NCBI RefSeq assembly: GCF_900114265.1
Contig: NZ_FPKV01000003.1
Span: 558,001 to 622,000 of the forward strand
Origin: Flaviramulus basaltis
GTDB lineage: Bacteria > Bacteroidota > Bacteroidia > Flavobacteriales > Flavobacteriaceae
Length of the DNA: 64,000 nt
Reading direction: 5' to 3'
The notes beneath the pieces are model-generated. The model ran no database searches and was not told the origin of the DNA. It was given only the letters and a program-made list of their open reading frames with translations. The position numbers and the translations under genes are program-made. Positions 62,556 to 64,000 of this stretch are shown here, one piece after another. Position 1 is the first letter of the stretch, and every line of letters starts with the position of its first letter.

Positions 62556-64000
62556 ATGAAAACAAAAAAAACTCTTATTTTAACCATCATTTTAATAATC
62601 TTTACAGTTGCAATAACTGTAGCACAAAATGTTAGGGGAGGCTGTACAAACTCCAATGCCTATTACAATGCTGGTGCTGGCTGGAATGATGATACAGATG
62701 TTACTAGTAATAATGAAACTATTGTTGCTGTATCTGGATTAGCTAATTTTACGTGCGGAATTAGTAACCCTAGGCAAAACGTAGAAGGTTCAACTTTCAC
62801 TATTGATGTGTTCTTAAATGGATCAGAAGTAGCTTCCCAACACGACGATCAAACCACTTTTACGGGTAATGATTATACGGTAGCGAATCCAATACCTCTT
62901 GAGGGTGACACTTGTCAAGTGGTCATAACAGTAACACCTGTAGCTGGTACTTTAGGATGTGCTGGGACTGAATGGACGTACACTTGGAATCTTTCTGCTG
63001 CGGTGGGATGTATTCCTTCAACTCCCGTTTTTTACTACAATACAGGTACTGGTGGTTGGCATGATCCAACTACACCAGTTGATAATGCTATTACGGTTGA
63101 TCCTCTAGCTATTGGAGGGACTATTGAGGTAGGGGCTCATCTAAATGGAGGTTCGATTTCTTGGAGTGATGGTTTAGGATTTACTTCTACAAACAATCAA
63201 GTAGTTTATGACCCAGGTTTTACTGCTGGCGAACAAACCCGCACTTTAACAGCAGCCTATACAGATGCTTGTGGGGATTTGACTAATTATGTTTATAATT
63301 TAAGTTCTACTTCAGCGTGTTCTGCTGCTATTCCCATTCCTTACTATAACAATAACAATGCTGGAACTGTAAATAAATTGACAACTGATACTACTATAGA
63401 TATTGAAATGGTTATTGGAAAAACAATTGTTTTAGGAATCAGACCAAATACAGGTACGGTTGCTTGGACTGGTTGTAATGGATTTACTGAAAGTACTCGA
63501 GAATTTACTTTTGATCCTGGCTTTACGGCTAAAGGAGACAGCTGTTCTATAACAGGAGTTTATACAGATACTTGTGGTAATTCAACTAGTTACACTTATA
63601 ACTTAAGCGTTCCGTTGGTATGTACTCCTGCTACTCCGACTTTATATTACAACGATAACAACGGTTCTGGCTGGATTGATCCAGCTGCAGTAGATGCTGG
63701 CAATATAATTACTATAGATCCAATTCCTTATTCAGGAACAATTGGTGCAGGTTTCCATTTAAATGGAGGTACTGTTGCTTGGAGTGATGGTCTTGGATTT
63801 ACTTCAACAGCTAATCAAGTTAATTATAACCCAAACTTTACTGGTGGTGATGAAACACGTATTTTAACAGCATCTTATACTGATACTTGTGGTGATGTGG
63901 TTGATTATTTTTACAATATAAGTTCAACGTCAGAATGTATTTCTTCAGTTCCAGTTTTTTACTATAATGATGGTTCTGGTTGGGTTGATCCAGCTGCAAT
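62556..64000 (+). CDS. Secreted protein with about 103-residue repeats, runs off the window
   Basis: Continuous frame of 481 codons from ATG 62556 to the window end. The signal peptide is MKTKKTLILTIILIIFTVAI...AQ. After a non-identical first domain, repeats begin at Cys codons 63009, 63318, 63621 and 63936, giving periods of 103, 101 and 105 residues. Each unit has a Cys start, YYN, a GTIxxGxHLNGG-like middle, SDGLGFTST in alternate units and TAxYTDxCG. The spaced cysteines suggest one disulfide per unit, as in Ig-like or adhesin repeats. The C-terminus, which would show a T9SS domain, is outside. It may be an adhesin. Confidence 0.72.
   Translation, partial: MKTKKTLILTIILIIFTVAITVAQNVRGGCTNSNAYYNAGAGWNDDTDVTSNNETIVAVSGLANFTCGISNPRQNVEGSTFTIDVFLNGSEVASQHDDQTTFTGNDYTVANPIPLEGDTCQVVITVTPVAGTLGCAGTEWTYTWNLSAAVGCIPSTPVFYYNTGTGGWHDPTTPVDNAITVDPLAIGGTIEVGAHLNGGSISWSDGLGFTSTNNQVVYDPGFTAGEQTRTLTAAYTDACGDLTNYVYNLSSTSACSAAIPIPYYNNNNAGTVNKLTTDTTIDIEMVIGKTIVLGIRPNTGTVAWTGCNGFTESTREFTFDPGFTAKGDSCSITGVYTDTCGNSTSYTYNLSVPLVCTPATPTLYYNDNNGSGWIDPAAVDAGNIITIDPIPYSGTIGAGFHLNGGTVAWSDGLGFTSTANQVNYNPNFTGGDETRILTASYTDTCGDVVDYFYNISSTSECISSVPVFYYNDGSGWVDPAA

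Overview
The window is AT-rich, densely packed bacterial DNA from a member of the Bacteroidota, most likely a (marine) Flavobacteriaceae. Support comes from proteins with type IX secretion (T9SS) C-terminal sorting domains, TAnnTTTG-type -7 promoter boxes, a zeaxanthin-type carotenoid operon, a DUF5606 protein, and a UpxY-like antiterminator in a Wzx/Wzy polysaccharide locus. The genus cannot be fixed from the sequence alone. || Layout. 1-2881: housekeeping genes on the minus strand (heme A synthase, cut by the window edge; CCA-adding enzyme; TsaC). 2904-9450: a small glycan locus with UDP-galactopyranose mutase, a possible galactofuranosyltransferase, a Kdo/WaaP-type kinase and four further glycosyltransferases (GTs), two of them a tandem duplication; it looks like LPS core or O-antigen assembly. 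9518-13347: dapD, a small secreted orphan, ruvX, def, a DUF5606 gene and a TlpA-like thioredoxin. 13339-17744: crtI-crtB-crtZ-crtY (lycopene to zeaxanthin) behind a MerR/B12-binding regulator carrying the W-x9-EH signature of CarH-type photoreceptors. A shared GTTwAACAAAwATA element lies in front of both the regulator and crtI. 17959-21277: rfbF, an atypical SDR, rfbG and rfbC, a CDP-6-deoxyhexose pathway lacking the 3-deoxygenation enzyme RfbH. || 21737-44712: a 23-kb, 22-gene, all-plus-strand exopolysaccharide locus. It has an initiating glycosyl-1-phosphate transferase, a UpxY/NusG-like protein, a Wzc tyrosine kinase, ten GTs, Wzx, Wzy, Ugd, three hexapeptide acyltransferases, one acyltransferase-3 protein and a VanZ-like membrane protein. 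No Wza outer-membrane exporter is present in the window. || 44727-50783 (minus): a three-gene operon for secreted proteins, including a 1595-residue FN3/SGNH-hydrolase/beta-propeller protein with no visible T9SS domain and a small protein that has one. 51348-53590 (minus): fcl and gmd (GDP-L-fucose). 53893-60549 (minus): a roughly 2200-residue secreted protein with a sorbosone-dehydrogenase-like propeller, four malectin-like domains, five Ig-like modules and a T9SS domain; two of its repeats are nearly identical at DNA level. 61171-61255: tRNA-Leu(GAG). The following 1.3 kb looks decayed and holds a tRNA-like fragment and a broken reading frame. From 62556 a secreted protein with about 103-residue repeats runs off the end, preceded by a C9 homopolymer that could be phase-variable. 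|| Working together, the genes would make and decorate the cell surface: sugar nucleotides (UDP-Galf, UDP-GlcA, GDP-Fuc, a CDP-6-deoxyhexose), the GTs and acyltransferases that use them, export and polymerisation, and large glycan-binding or glycan-modifying surface proteins.
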